Origin: an uncultured Nitrosomonas sp.
Lineage (GTDB): Bacteria; Pseudomonadota; Gammaproteobacteria; Burkholderiales; Nitrosomonadaceae
Reading direction: 5' to 3'
Length of the DNA stretch: 36,792 nucleotides
Assembly (NCBI GenBank): GCA_902826115.1
Contig: CADEDO010000026.1
Coordinates: 1 to 36,792 of the forward strand
Shown: positions 30,021-36,792 of the stretch, piece by piece
Layout: each line of letters opens with the position of its first letter
How positions within the stretch are numbered: the first letter of the stretch is position 1
The notes under the pieces: generated by a model
Told to the model about the DNA's origin: nothing
Seen by the model: the letters and a program-made list of their open reading frames with translations, nothing else
Database searches by the model: none
Made by a program: the position numbers and the translations under genes

Positions 30021-30938
30021 TCACTTTTTAATTCCAGTGAGTAGCACCCAACCGGCCTGTTCATTGGCGATATTCATATCAAACCAAGGTTGATAAACAT
30101 TTCTGACTTCCTCCGCCTGTTCCTGAAGCACGCCTGACAACACAATACCCCCTCCTTTACGCACAGATTGTGAAAGAATGGGCGCCAATATCATCAAAGG
30201 GTTGGCCAGAATATTGGCCACTACGACATCCACTTGTTCATCCGCCGTCAGATCGTTTGCCGCGACTCTATGTGTCGTGGCAAACACAAACCGATCTGGA
30301 TCACATTGATTGCTCAGCGCATTTGCTTGACTGGCTTTTAGGGCCTGGGGATCAATATCGATCCCGATCACATGATCGGCGCCCAATTTCAGGGCGGCGA
30401 TAGCCAAGATTCCGGATCCACAACCATAATCAATCAATCGATCGCCCTGCTGCAAATTCTGATCCAACCAACTGAGACACAATTGTGTTGTGGGATGACT
30501 TCCGGTACCAAAGGCCAGTCCAGGATCGAGTATCAGATTAATTGCGGAGGGATCTGGCGATTCATGCCAAGTGGGAACAATCCACAAGCGCGGAGATATT
30601 TGAATAGGTTCAAATTGTGATTGGGTCAATCGCACCCAGTCCTGCTCTTCTACAGACTCCAGGCGATAACTGGGTGGATTATCTAGCTGCAATGCAAAGG
30701 TCACATTGCGCAGAATTTCCTCCACCTCCACATCATTATTGAACAAAGCAGAAACTTCGGCATTACGCCAAATTTCTTCACTGGGTTCTCCCGGCTCTCC
30801 AAATAGCAATTGCTCGTCTTGCGTGTCGGCGGCAGCATCGTGAATATCTACCGACAAAGCCCCTTGCTCCATCAAGGCATCGCTCAAAGATTCGGCATGT
30901 GCTGCATCCGTTTTAATAATCAGCGTGATCCAGGACAT
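30021..30938 (-). CDS. prmA: Ribosomal protein L11 methyltransferase
   Basis: 305 residues. The N-terminal L11-recognition domain opens with 'SWITLIIKTDAAHAESLSDAL', a linker carries 'FGTGSHPTTQLCL' at about 143-155, and the S-adenosylmethionine motif I is LIDYGCGSGILAIAAL starting at residue 168. Motif IV is 'VVANILANPL'. PrmA trimethylates amino groups of ribosomal protein L11; loss is usually tolerated. It is transcribed after accC with a 98-bp gap, the usual beta/gammaproteobacterial order. The ATG at 30938 matches the family N-terminus. Confidence 0.96.
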   Translation of the reverse strand: MSWITLIIKTDAAHAESLSDALMEQGALSVDIHDAAADTQDEQLLFGEPGEPSEEIWRNAEVSALFNNDVEVEEILRNVTFALQLDNPPSYRLESVEEQDWVRLTQSQFEPIQISPRLWIVPTWHESPDPSAINLILDPGLAFGTGSHPTTQLCLSWLDQNLQQGDRLIDYGCGSGILAIAALKLGADHVIGIDIDPQALKASQANALSNQCDPDRFVFATTHRVAANDLTADEQVDVVVANILANPLMILAPILSQSVRKGGGIVLSGVLQEQAEEVRNVYQPWFDMNIANEQAGWVLLTGIKK

Positions 30939-31036
30939 TAATGGTCTGCCTGTTTGAACAAAAACAATTTATTTACGCCAAATAGTTTTGCAAAGATCAT
31001 TCACCGTGAACATCAGAGCAAACATATGCCTGCTTG

Positions 31037-32392
31037 CTAATTGCTCTTGTTATGCAACGCAAGCTTTTGCTCCAAATAATGAATGGAAACACCGCCGCGC
31101 AGGAAGGATGCATCGGTGAGCAAATCCAAGTGCAGTGGAATATTTGTTTTAATACCCGCTACCACCATTTCAGATAAGGCGATCCGCATGCGTGCAATCG
31201 CTTGCTCGCGCGTATCCCCATAAGTAATAATCTTTCCGATCATTGAATCATAATAAGGCGGCACCATGTAATTATGGTAAACATGCGAATCGACCCTCAC
31301 ACCTGGCCCACCCGGTGCATGATACTGGGTAATGCGGCCTGCGGAAGGTGTTAGTTTATAGGCATCTTCAGCGTTAATGCGGCACTCTATCGCATGCCCT
31401 TTGATAACAATATCCTTTTGACTTACCGGCAATGTCAGCCCGGCGGCGACATTGATTTGCGCTTGCACCAGATCGATACCAGTAATCGCTTCGGTCACTG
31501 GATGCTCCACTTGCAAGCGGGTATTCATTTCAATGAAATAAAATTCATTGTTCTCAAACAAAAACTCAAATGTACCAACCCCCCGATACTTGATGCGGCG
31601 ACAAGCATCCGCACAACGCTCTCCAATTTTATTGCGCAATTTCTCAGATATATCCGGCGCCGGCGCCTCTTCCAGAATTTTCTGATGACGCCGCTGCATG
31701 GAGCAATCTCTTTCGCCCAGGTGAACAGCGTTGCCATGCTCATCAACCAATAATTGGAATTCAATATGACGAGGATTTTCCAAAAACTTTTCTGCATACA
31801 CGACCGGATTACCAAATGCCGATTGCGCTTCATTCCGGGTCATGATCACTGCGTTGGATAATGCCGCCTCGGTATGCACAACCCGCATACCGCGCCCACC
31901 ACCACCACCCGCGGCTTTAATGATGATCGGATAGCCTATTTCCCGCACAACTTTTTTAATTTCATCAATATTCTCAGGCAATGCGCCGTCGGAACCCGGA
32001 ACACACGGCACGCCAGCCTTTTTCATCGCATTCTTGGCGCTAACTTTGTCTCCCATCAAGCGAATCGTCTCGGGTCGTGGACCTATGAATACAAAACCAC
32101 TCTTTTCAACGCGCTCGGCGAAATCCGCATTCTCTGACAGGAATCCGTAACCTGGATGAATCGCTTCCGCGTCTGTCACCTCGGCGGCACTGATAATGGC
32201 GGGTATGTTGAGATAACTAAGCGCTACAGGCGCAGGGCCAATACACACGGATTCATCGGCGAGCTTGACATACTTAGCTTCTGCATCGGCTTCAGAATGC
32301 ACGGCTACCGTTTTGATGCCCATAGCACGACAAGCACGCTGAATCCGCAAAGCAATTTCCCCGCGGTTTGCAATCAGTATTTTTTCAAACAT
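31037..32392 (-). CDS. accC: Acetyl-CoA carboxylase, biotin carboxylase subunit
   Basis: 451 residues. The N-terminal domain begins '[20 protein letters not shown]'. The ATP-grasp domain shows the glycine loop [10 protein letters not shown] and the '[21 protein letters not shown]' stretch, and the catalytic region reads '[16 protein letters not shown]'. It carboxylates the biotin carried by AccB using bicarbonate and ATP, the first half-reaction of malonyl-CoA synthesis. It follows accB by 68 bp on the same strand. No strong ribosome-binding site is visible before ATG 32392, but the N-terminus matches E. coli AccC residue for residue in length. Confidence 0.97.
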   Translation of the reverse strand: MFEKILIANRGEIALRIQRACRAMGIKTVAVHSEADAEAKYVKLADESVCIGPAPVALSYLNIPAIISAAEVTDAEAIHPGYGFLSENADFAERVEKSGFVFIGPRPETIRLMGDKVSAKNAMKKAGVPCVPGSDGALPENIDEIKKVVREIGYPIIIKAAGGGGGRGMRVVHTEAALSNAVIMTRNEAQSAFGNPVVYAEKFLENPRHIEFQLLVDEHGNAVHLGERDCSMQRRHQKILEEAPAPDISEKLRNKIGERCADACRRIKYRGVGTFEFLFENNEFYFIEMNTRLQVEHPVTEAITGIDLVQAQINVAAGLTLPVSQKDIVIKGHAIECRINAEDAYKLTPSAGRITQYHAPGGPGVRVDSHVYHNYMVPPYYDSMIGKIITYGDTREQAIARMRIALSEMVVAGIKTNIPLHLDLLTDASFLRGGVSIHYLEQKLALHNKSN

Positions 32393-32460
32393 ATTTATCC
32401 AAAAGATCTAATGTGGGTTTAAAAGAGATCAATCAATCCATCAAATCTCTATTCAGATAA

Positions 32461-32946
32461 TCATTGAATGACGAACAAAGGTTCACCATATTCAACTGGT
32501 TGACCATTCTCTAATAAGATTGCTTTGATAACGCCCGTTTTATCTGCTTCAATCTCATTCAACAATTTCATGGCTTCGATAATGCATAACGTATCACCCA
32601 CCTTGACACTTTGTCCGACTTCCACGAATGCACTCGCGCCTGGAGAAGCTGCACGATAGAAGGTGCCCACCATTGGCGATTTGACAACATGACCATCCGG
32701 TATTGAATTTTTGTCAGCACCTGAAGCGTCGGTCACCTTATCCACTTCCGGAACAGACACCGAAGCAGCCGCTTGCTGTGCAGGATTCATCACTGGGTGC
32801 ATAGAAGGCTGCATAAATGCATAGTTTTGCACGCCGGAACCCGATTTACTGATACGAACCTTTTCCTCTCCTTCAGTAATTTCCAACTCTGCAATACTTG
32901 ATTCTTCAACCAGTTCAATTAGCTTCTTAAGCTTTCTCAAATCCAT
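32461..32946 (-). CDS. accB: Acetyl-CoA carboxylase, biotin carboxyl carrier protein
   Basis: 161 residues from the chosen start. An N-terminal helix ([20 protein letters not shown]) is followed by an alanine/proline-rich linker and the C-terminal biotinyl domain. The biotinylated lysine is K127 in the EAMKL motif. I start at ATG 32946 because GGGAG lies seven bases upstream; an in-frame TTG two codons earlier is unlikely. It carries biotin between AccC and the carboxyltransferase AccAD. The 239-bp region upstream, between accB and aroQ, is AT-rich and should hold the accBC promoter or readthrough from aroQ. No clear hexamer pair is seen there. Confidence 0.96.
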   Translation of the reverse strand: MDLRKLKKLIELVEESSIAELEITEGEEKVRISKSGSGVQNYAFMQPSMHPVMNPAQQAAASVSVPEVDKVTDASGADKNSIPDGHVVKSPMVGTFYRAASPGASAFVEVGQSVKVGDTLCIIEAMKLLNEIEADKTGVIKAILLENGQPVEYGEPLFVIQ

Positions 32947-33185
32947 ATCCAATCTCCCGAGACCATGCCTCGTTTTAAGGTAGTTTAATCACTTGACAAT
33001 CAATTCAGTACAATTTCATCTGATACCGACAAACCATACACCATGAACAAGTCGTCCCAACAACGTCATTTAAAATTTTTGCACAGATCAATGGTATTAA
33101 TATAAGCAGAGTTCGCAGCCACATGACAAAAAGCATTGAAATTTAAAAACAATTCATTTAATGCGAGCACAAAACCCTGTCATGT

Positions 33186-33641
33186 TTAGTGAGATGCCAA
33201 CGCATATTCCAACGCCAATTCATAACCTTTAGCACCCAAACCACTGATAACACCTACTGCCAGATCCGAAAAGTAGGAATGCTGGCGAAAGGGTTCGCGA
33301 GAATAAATATTAGATAAATGCACTTCGATAAAAGGTAGTTTCACAGCAGCCATAGCATCACGCAAAGCAACGCTTGTATGAGTATATGCAGCCGGATTGA
33401 TGATGATGAAATCTGTACCATCATTTATCGTTTGTTGAATCCTTTCGATTAAAGCCGACTCAGCATTACTCTGAAAAAAATCCAGTTTAACATCAGCATT
33501 TTCAGTCAATCTAGTTAAATTTCTGTTAATATCCTGCAAAGTGAGGGCACCATAAATTGCTGGCTCACGAACCCCGAGTAGATTCAAATTGGGTCCATGA
33601 ACAATCAAAATATTTTTAGCGTTTGTTTTTCTCGAATCCAT
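33186..33641 (-). CDS. aroQ: Type II 3-dehydroquinate dehydratase
   Basis: 151 residues from the ATG chosen at 33641. The enzyme signature is '[21 protein letters not shown]', with the flexible-loop arginine and tyrosine in 'GVREPAIYG', followed by '[15 protein letters not shown]', '[17 protein letters not shown]' and '[16 protein letters not shown]'. It dehydrates 3-dehydroquinate to 3-dehydroshikimate in the shikimate pathway. An open frame extends 53 codons further upstream (to 33800), but that part is not conserved in the family and the 151-residue form has the normal length. No strong ribosome-binding site precedes the start. The gene lies upstream of accB, the common betaproteobacterial order. 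Confidence 0.93.
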   Translation of the reverse strand: MDSRKTNAKNILIVHGPNLNLLGVREPAIYGALTLQDINRNLTRLTENADVKLDFFQSNAESALIERIQQTINDGTDFIIINPAAYTHTSVALRDAMAAVKLPFIEVHLSNIYSREPFRQHSYFSDLAVGVISGLGAKGYELALEYALASH

Positions 33642-33816
33642 TGACGAATTATGGACCGTTATGCTCAAAAAGTACAGATTTTTGGCGAAATTGACCGAAC
33701 TTAAACGAAAATTGTTGAAAAAATATTGAAACCCATCACCCAGGTAATTAACACCAAACTGATTAATTGCCAGACAATCACCAGAGCTCAAACAAACCAA
33801 CCTAATCCTTTATCAT

Positions 33817-33845
33817 TTGCCCGTAATTCTTCAAACATCTATAAT
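33817..33845 (+). promoter_or_regulatory. Promoter of the tRNA-Thr gene
   Basis: TTGCCC (33817-33822) and a perfect TATAAT (33840-33845) are 17 bp apart, and the -10 box ends 22 bases before the tRNA 5' end. Spacing and position fit a sigma-70 promoter for a stable RNA gene. Confidence 0.65.
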
Positions 33846-33867
33846 GCACCGCTCTGTATAAATCCAG

Positions 33868-33943
<76 letters not shown>

Positions 33944-33987
33944 TGAAATCAATGACTTGTATAAGTAAATTTAAACATAATTGATTC

Positions 33988-34150
33988 ATGTAGACGCTAT
34001 GTAGACAGCAAATCAGATACAAGAAACAGATGAAAAATATGCTTTAGAAAATTCGACTCTGAAGTAAGTCAGCTGTTTGATTCTGCTAAACAGCTACAAT
34101 AAATAAATTAGTTATGCCTGATCATGTGATTTAATAAATTTGATGTAGAC
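33988..34150 (+). repeat. Three ATGTAGAC direct repeats beside the tRNA gene
   Basis: ATGTAGAC occurs at 33988-33995, 33999-34006 and 34143-34150. The first and third extend to ATGTAGACGC. Three copies of an 8-mer within 163 bp just downstream of a tRNA 3' end are unlikely by chance. The arrangement resembles arm-type binding sites of a tyrosine recombinase in an attachment region, though no integrase gene is visible in the window. Confidence 0.55.
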
Positions 34151-34440
34151 GCATTGCAAACATCAGACTACAGCAAGACGCACACAAGAAATTTATACGT
34201 GAGAAATTGATTATTAAATCAGTCAAATTCAGTTAACTTTGTAAACAGAAGATCTCAAGTTCTATTTCTGGCACCTTCATCATAAAATCAATAGGCTATG
34301 AGGAGGCGTAAAAATATGGGTTTTTGATGTAATCATGGGGGTAATGGGAAAATCCATTGTGCATATCTCACCTGAATTATTATCAAATGGTATTCCGTCT
34401 TTTTCTCACTCAAAACACATAACGCCGTGCTTCTTTGCAG

Positions 34441-34466
34441 AAATTTTAGAGCGAAGCATAAAATTT
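34441..34466 (-). terminator. AT-rich hairpin after the PLD-type gene
   Basis: AAATTTTA (34441-34448) and TAAAATTT (34459-34466) form a perfect 8-bp stem with a ten-base loop, 29 bases beyond the stop codon at 34495. The stem lacks G/C pairs and there is no separate T tract, so as an intrinsic terminator it would be weak. Confidence 0.3.
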
Positions 34467-34494
34467 TCCCGACAACGGTATCTTTTTATATGCT

Positions 34495-35379
34495 TTACCC
34501 ATAGGAAACTCCAAAATCAGTTTCATACCTGTCTCTTACGGAGTCAGCTACAAATTTATTTTTCCAGATAATATTAGTAAAAATATCTTCTTGGTTTCTT
34601 CCCCATAACTCTCTACATACGAAGCCTATAGCATGAATAACAACACCATGCTGGGAATAGCCCGTAAGGTATGAGTCAACTCGCCGATCAAATAGCAGGC
34701 TTTCGTCCTCATCTAAGTCTAGTTCTGGTTTACAAAAAAAAGAGTAAAGTTGAGTATCCTGAACGCCACTATTAATTGTTCTATAACTTTCTTCACCGCA
34801 AACTGAACAACATTCAACAATATCCCCCCAAATTTCATATGTCATTTGCATCGGCGAAGATTGAAAAACCAATATGTTAGCAATTTCACCATCACAACAC
34901 TTTTCTTTGCACTTCCTTATTGATTGAAGAGATTTTATTGCTTTTTTATCTAGATTTTCTATTTTTTCGAATTCTTGGATAAACAAACTAACTATTTCAG
35001 GTTCATTTCTGATAATTGTCAGGTTTTCAAAACTTCTTTTAGCATTTTCTGACCAATTGAATGATCCATTTAAAATTGTTGTACCATCAATTATCGCGAA
35101 CTTATGATGCATATGATTTGTTTGTCCAGGCATCTCGCACAAACGAATTTTTACACCATACTTCTTCAAGTCATCTATAACAGCTATCTGTTTTTTTATA
35201 GGAGAACTGTTCGTGCACAGAATATTTATTACTACTCCATTATCAATTAGCTTTTTAAGAACATCCGAATAAAGTTTGAAGGTAATCCAAGCAACAGCAA
35301 TGGCAACAGATCTACTGGCTTTTGTTAGCTCTTGTTGAACCTCGCCATGTAGATTATCGAACTTAGCTTCTATGGTCAC
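34495..35379 (-). CDS. Phospholipase D-like (single HKD motif) protein with C-terminal cysteine clusters
   Basis: 294 residues. Residues 1-140 are a PLD fold. The opening 'FDNLHGEVQQELTKASRSVAIAVAWIT' is followed by the HKD motif with H91, K93 and D98 (MHHKFAIIDG), then 'ILNGSFNWSENAKRSFENL'. One HKD motif per chain implies a dimer, as in Nuc-type nucleases. The second half has cysteine pairs at C157/C161/C162 and C190/C191/C194, suggesting a zinc-binding or structural knuckle, and ends without a membrane segment. HKD enzymes of this kind are usually phosphodiesterases; nuclease activity is an inference. The start is GTG at 35379, nine bases after the core site of the attC-like element. Base composition is much more AT-rich than the housekeeping genes, consistent with recent transfer. 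Confidence 0.85.
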   Translation of the reverse strand: MTIEAKFDNLHGEVQQELTKASRSVAIAVAWITFKLYSDVLKKLIDNGVVINILCTNSSPIKKQIAVIDDLKKYGVKIRLCEMPGQTNHMHHKFAIIDGTTILNGSFNWSENAKRSFENLTIIRNEPEIVSLFIQEFEKIENLDKKAIKSLQSIRKCKEKCCDGEIANILVFQSSPMQMTYEIWGDIVECCSVCGEESYRTINSGVQDTQLYSFFCKPELDLDEDESLLFDRRVDSYLTGYSQHGVVIHAIGFVCRELWGRNQEDIFTNIIWKNKFVADSVRDRYETDFGVSYG

Positions 35380-35389
35380 TCTATTTTCT

Positions 35390-35468
35390 GCTTAACGACT
35401 AAAGCTCAGACGCGGCTTCGACGAAGCGCAGCAGAGTCAAAGCTGTCGATTGGAGCGACACGTTAGAG
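35390..35468 (-). repeat. attC-like recombination site (integron cassette type), 79 bp
   Basis: Read on the minus strand, the site begins CTCTAAC (one mismatch to RYYYAAC) and ends GTTAAGC (a perfect GTTRRRY core site). TAACG and CGTTA pair at the ends. GCTC and GAGC pair inside, after spacers of four and six bases, like the L boxes. The centre is an imperfect hairpin with GCTTC-GTC-GAAGC at its tip. It starts three bases after the stop codon of the upstream gene and ends nine bases before the GTG of the next, exactly the position of attC sites between cassettes. Length is within the attC range. No integrase gene is visible. Confidence 0.5.
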
Positions 35469-35471
35469 CTA

Positions 35472-35846
35472 TTAGGCACCACGTGTGATCTGGTGAAATT
35501 CAACAGGCGTGGTCGGCTCTAAGCTCATTGCATATTCGTAACAAACGTTTGTCCACTGATGGTTTTTGTAGAACGCGAGCACAATGCTTTTAACGGTCTG
35601 GTAACCAATATTGAACTCGTTTCTAAGTTCCTTCTCAAACTCAGCCCAGATGACTGATTCTTTCTCCTGCAACTTATTGTCGTATTTCTCGAAAATATCA
35701 TGAGCACGATCAATGTCGCCCTCGCTCCAATCCATTGATAAAATCAATGCTTCCACAGGATGCGCCTGATAGTCGATAGTCTCCCCGAGGACTCGCACTT
35801 GATATTTCAACTTTGTGATTTCTTCCGCGATCTGTTCGAGATTCAT
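35472..35846 (-). CDS. Unknown 124-aa soluble protein, second gene of an overlapping pair
   Basis: 124 residues, no signal or membrane segment, rich in charged helices. It begins with a short coiled-coil-like stretch (MNLEQIAEEITKLKYQVRVL). It continues with 'ETIDYQAHPVEALILSMDWSEGDIDRAHDIFEKYDNKL' and an aromatic C-terminal half. I do not recognise the family. Its ATG overlaps the stop of the preceding gene as ATGA, and GGAGG lies eight bases upstream within that gene, so the two are translationally coupled and their products probably work together. The stop is followed directly by the attC-like site, as in an integron cassette. Confidence 0.75.
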   Translation of the reverse strand: MNLEQIAEEITKLKYQVRVLGETIDYQAHPVEALILSMDWSEGDIDRAHDIFEKYDNKLQEKESVIWAEFEKELRNEFNIGYQTVKSIVLAFYKNHQWTNVCYEYAMSLEPTTPVEFHQITRGA

Positions 35847-36310
35847 GCCTTCCCCTCCATCTGATAAATTGTCGAACCCAGAATAGAAATGGCATCCTGT
35901 AACTTTGCTTGAAGCTCATGGACATCCTGAGGATTCGGCTTTCCGGAATTCCAGGAAATTTCGTATGAATTTAATTTGCTTTGCCCTTCGGCTAAAAGGG
36001 CCCTAATGCCTGCATCTGGACCAGCTGCATCTAGGGTCCCTAGAGCGATGTCGAACTGCTCGCGAATTTTGTGAATTAATTCACTCGGTCGCACACCACG
36101 AGCTCCCCCCTGAGCCGACGTTGGGAGGAGTCTAATCTCGTCTTGCGCACGTTTCAAGCGCTCGCCTACGTTGACGAGGTTTATCTTTCGTATATCAAAC
36201 TTGATTTGGTTCTTGTAGCCCCTTGCTTGAGAGGCCTGCCAGATGGTGACTGCCATTCCAAGCAACGTAATCGCTGTGCCAGTGTTCGTCACGATGCTGT
36301 CTAAAGTCAA
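35843..36310 (-). CDS. Unknown 155-aa protein with N-terminal membrane helix, first gene of an overlapping pair
   Basis: 155 residues. One hydrophobic segment at about residues 6-25 (IVTNTGTAITLLGMAVTIWQ) is followed by a positively charged turn (ASQARGYKNQIKF), which predicts a membrane anchor with the rest in the cytoplasm. The remainder is helical ('LVNVGERLKRAQDEIRLLPTS', 'LIHKIREQFDIALGTLDAAG'). I know no matching family. The start is a TTG at 36310 with AAGGGG nine bases upstream; a GTG at 36292 is the alternative and would shorten the N-terminus by six residues. It is coupled to the 124-aa gene by a four-base overlap. A CCCTAAC sequence (36334-36340), GTTAGGG on the coding strand, lies just upstream and resembles a cassette boundary. 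Confidence 0.72.
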   Translation of the reverse strand: MTLDSIVTNTGTAITLLGMAVTIWQASQARGYKNQIKFDIRKINLVNVGERLKRAQDEIRLLPTSAQGGARGVRPSELIHKIREQFDIALGTLDAAGPDAGIRALLAEGQSKLNSYEISWNSGKPNPQDVHELQAKLQDAISILGSTIYQMEGKA

Positions 36311-36438
36311 AAGAACGTACCCCTTTTCGTTGCCCCTAACAAGTAATTATAAAGTTCCCATATATCTACCATGCATTAGGAGAATTAGCAAAAATATTGT
36401 GATCTCAGCTCAATTTACTAACGGCATATCATCCTAAA

Positions 36439-36458
36439 ATAGAGCTATAAAGCTCTAT
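36439..36458. terminator. 8-4-8 inverted repeat upstream of the unknown gene pair
   Basis: ATAGAGCT (36439-36446) and AGCTCTAT (36451-36458) are perfect complements around an ATAA loop. On the minus strand the stem is followed by TTTT, so it could be a small terminator for something upstream of 36.46 kb, or an operator for the unknown pair. The sequence cannot decide between them. Confidence 0.35.
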
Positions 36459-36551
36459 AAATCATGACATATTGGTACTGTCATTGGATTTAACCAAAAA
36501 AATTCAAAGCTTATTAGCACACGCATCTTCCGATCAATTATTGTTCCTACT

Positions 36552-36605
36552 ATCATTAATAGCAACATTATTACTTATTTCGAAGCCATTATAATCATTA
36601 ATAGC
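36552..36605 (+). repeat. 12-bp direct repeat
   Basis: ATCATTAATAGC is present at 36552-36563 and 36594-36605, 42 bp apart, in very AT-rich sequence. It may be part of a regulatory or attachment region or simply low-complexity DNA. Confidence 0.35.
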
Positions 36606-36619
36606 CCGTATAGTTATTA

Positions 36620-36720
36620 ACAGAACTCCAAGGCGGCTGCGCCGCAAATGCGGCCTCGTGGTCGCTGCCGTTGTCGCTCCCACTCGGGCGCTTTGCGCTT
36701 CGCCTTTCAGTTGGTTCTGT
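36620..36720. repeat. GC-rich 101-bp imperfect palindrome (attC-like shape, non-canonical ends)
   Basis: ACAGAAC (36620-36626) pairs perfectly with GTTCTGT (36714-36720). After unequal spacers, AAGGCG (36630-36635) pairs with CGCCTT (36701-36706). The interior holds smaller hairpins such as GCGGC-TGC-GCCGC and GCGC-TTT-GCGC. It is conspicuously GC-rich inside AT-rich DNA and shares the strings TGTCGCTCC and GCGCTTCG with the attC-like site at 35.4 kb. The outer boxes do not match GTTRRRY, so it is not a standard attC. It could be a decayed or divergent site, or another structured element. Confidence 0.45.
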
Positions 36721-36792
36721 ATCGACTGTAATTTTTTGAATTTGCCATTGATGCAAACGGGTCAGTAATTGAAACGAATCAGTTTCTACACC

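Larger units (their letters stand above)
33944..34494. other. 551-bp gap after tRNA-Thr: repeats, a strong ribosome-binding site without a gene, an AT hairpin
   Basis: Besides the ATGTAGAC repeats, the stretch has a perfect AGGAGG at 34301-34306 followed nine bases later by ATG-GGT-TTT-TGA. It then has a run of further start and stop codons before a 78-codon frame at 34335-34571 that overlaps the PLD-type gene on the other strand. I see no recognisable product. The low GC and lack of genes suit the edge of an acquired segment. Confidence 0.4.
36311..36792. other. 482-bp terminal stretch without a gene
   Basis: From the start of the 155-aa gene to the window end I find no supportable coding frame. 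The stretch is AT-rich apart from the 101-bp palindrome, and holds the CCCTAAC boundary-like site, the 8-4-8 inverted repeat and the 12-bp direct repeat. It reads like intercassette or element-end DNA. Confidence 0.45.

Noticed and set aside
33642..33800. A 53-residue N-terminal extension of AroQ
   Set aside because: The extension is not conserved in the family, and the 151-residue form has the normal length.
34400..34494. A second attC site downstream of the PLD-type gene
   Set aside because: ATAACGCCG and GACAACGGT look core-like, but the spacing is very uneven, the boxes do not match the consensus and the only good stem is the AT hairpin.

Overview
The window looks like chromosomal DNA of a betaproteobacterium, most likely a Nitrosomonas-type ammonia oxidiser or close relative. 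The evidence is the order aroQ-accB-accC-prmA-zinc-ribbon/DUF3426 protein, a beta/gamma-type glucokinase, a large octaheme cytochrome c and moderate GC. The species assignment is inference; no amoCAB, hao or rRNA gene is present to confirm it.

Layout. (1) 1-3.9 kb, minus strand: the N-terminus of a PAS protein, a 143-bp MITE-like element, a pair of genes resembling accessory genes of extracellular contractile injection systems (a DUF4255/Pvc16-type protein and a 286-aa partner), and a YjgR/DUF853 ATPase. (2) 4.1-24.1 kb: a glycogen region. glk and glgP are on the plus strand. An orphan Hpt protein, a VOC protein, a secreted sulfatase and an octaheme cytochrome c with HEAT/TPR tail follow. Then glgB (minus) diverges from a plus-strand run of glgC, two GH57 enzymes, pgi and glgA. 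(3) 24.1-25.0 kb: a decayed IS5-family transposase remnant and a stand-alone CZB-domain protein. (4) 25.2-33.6 kb, minus strand: housekeeping genes metH, a zinc-ribbon/DUF3426 protein, prmA, accC, accB and aroQ. (5) 33.9-36.8 kb: tRNA-Thr(CGT) followed by an AT-rich accessory segment. It carries three ATGTAGAC repeats next to the tRNA, a PLD-type (HKD) protein, an attC-like site and an overlapping pair of unknown genes.

How the genes fit together. Pgi supplies glucose-6-phosphate from the fructose-6-phosphate made by carbon fixation. After a phosphoglucomutase not seen here, GlgC makes ADP-glucose, GlgA elongates and GlgB branches the polymer. GlgP and the two GH57 proteins probably trim and remobilise it, and Glk recovers free glucose. 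This is a compact store-and-remobilise module for an autotroph, with GH57 enzymes where many bacteria have GlgX/MalQ.

The least explained part is the segment after tRNA-Thr. Its organisation (stop codon, attC-like site, start codon within about 95 bp) is that of integron gene cassettes, yet no integron integrase is visible. The contents (HKD protein with cysteine clusters; membrane-anchored protein plus soluble partner) would suit a defence or mobile-element function, but this is not shown by the sequence.
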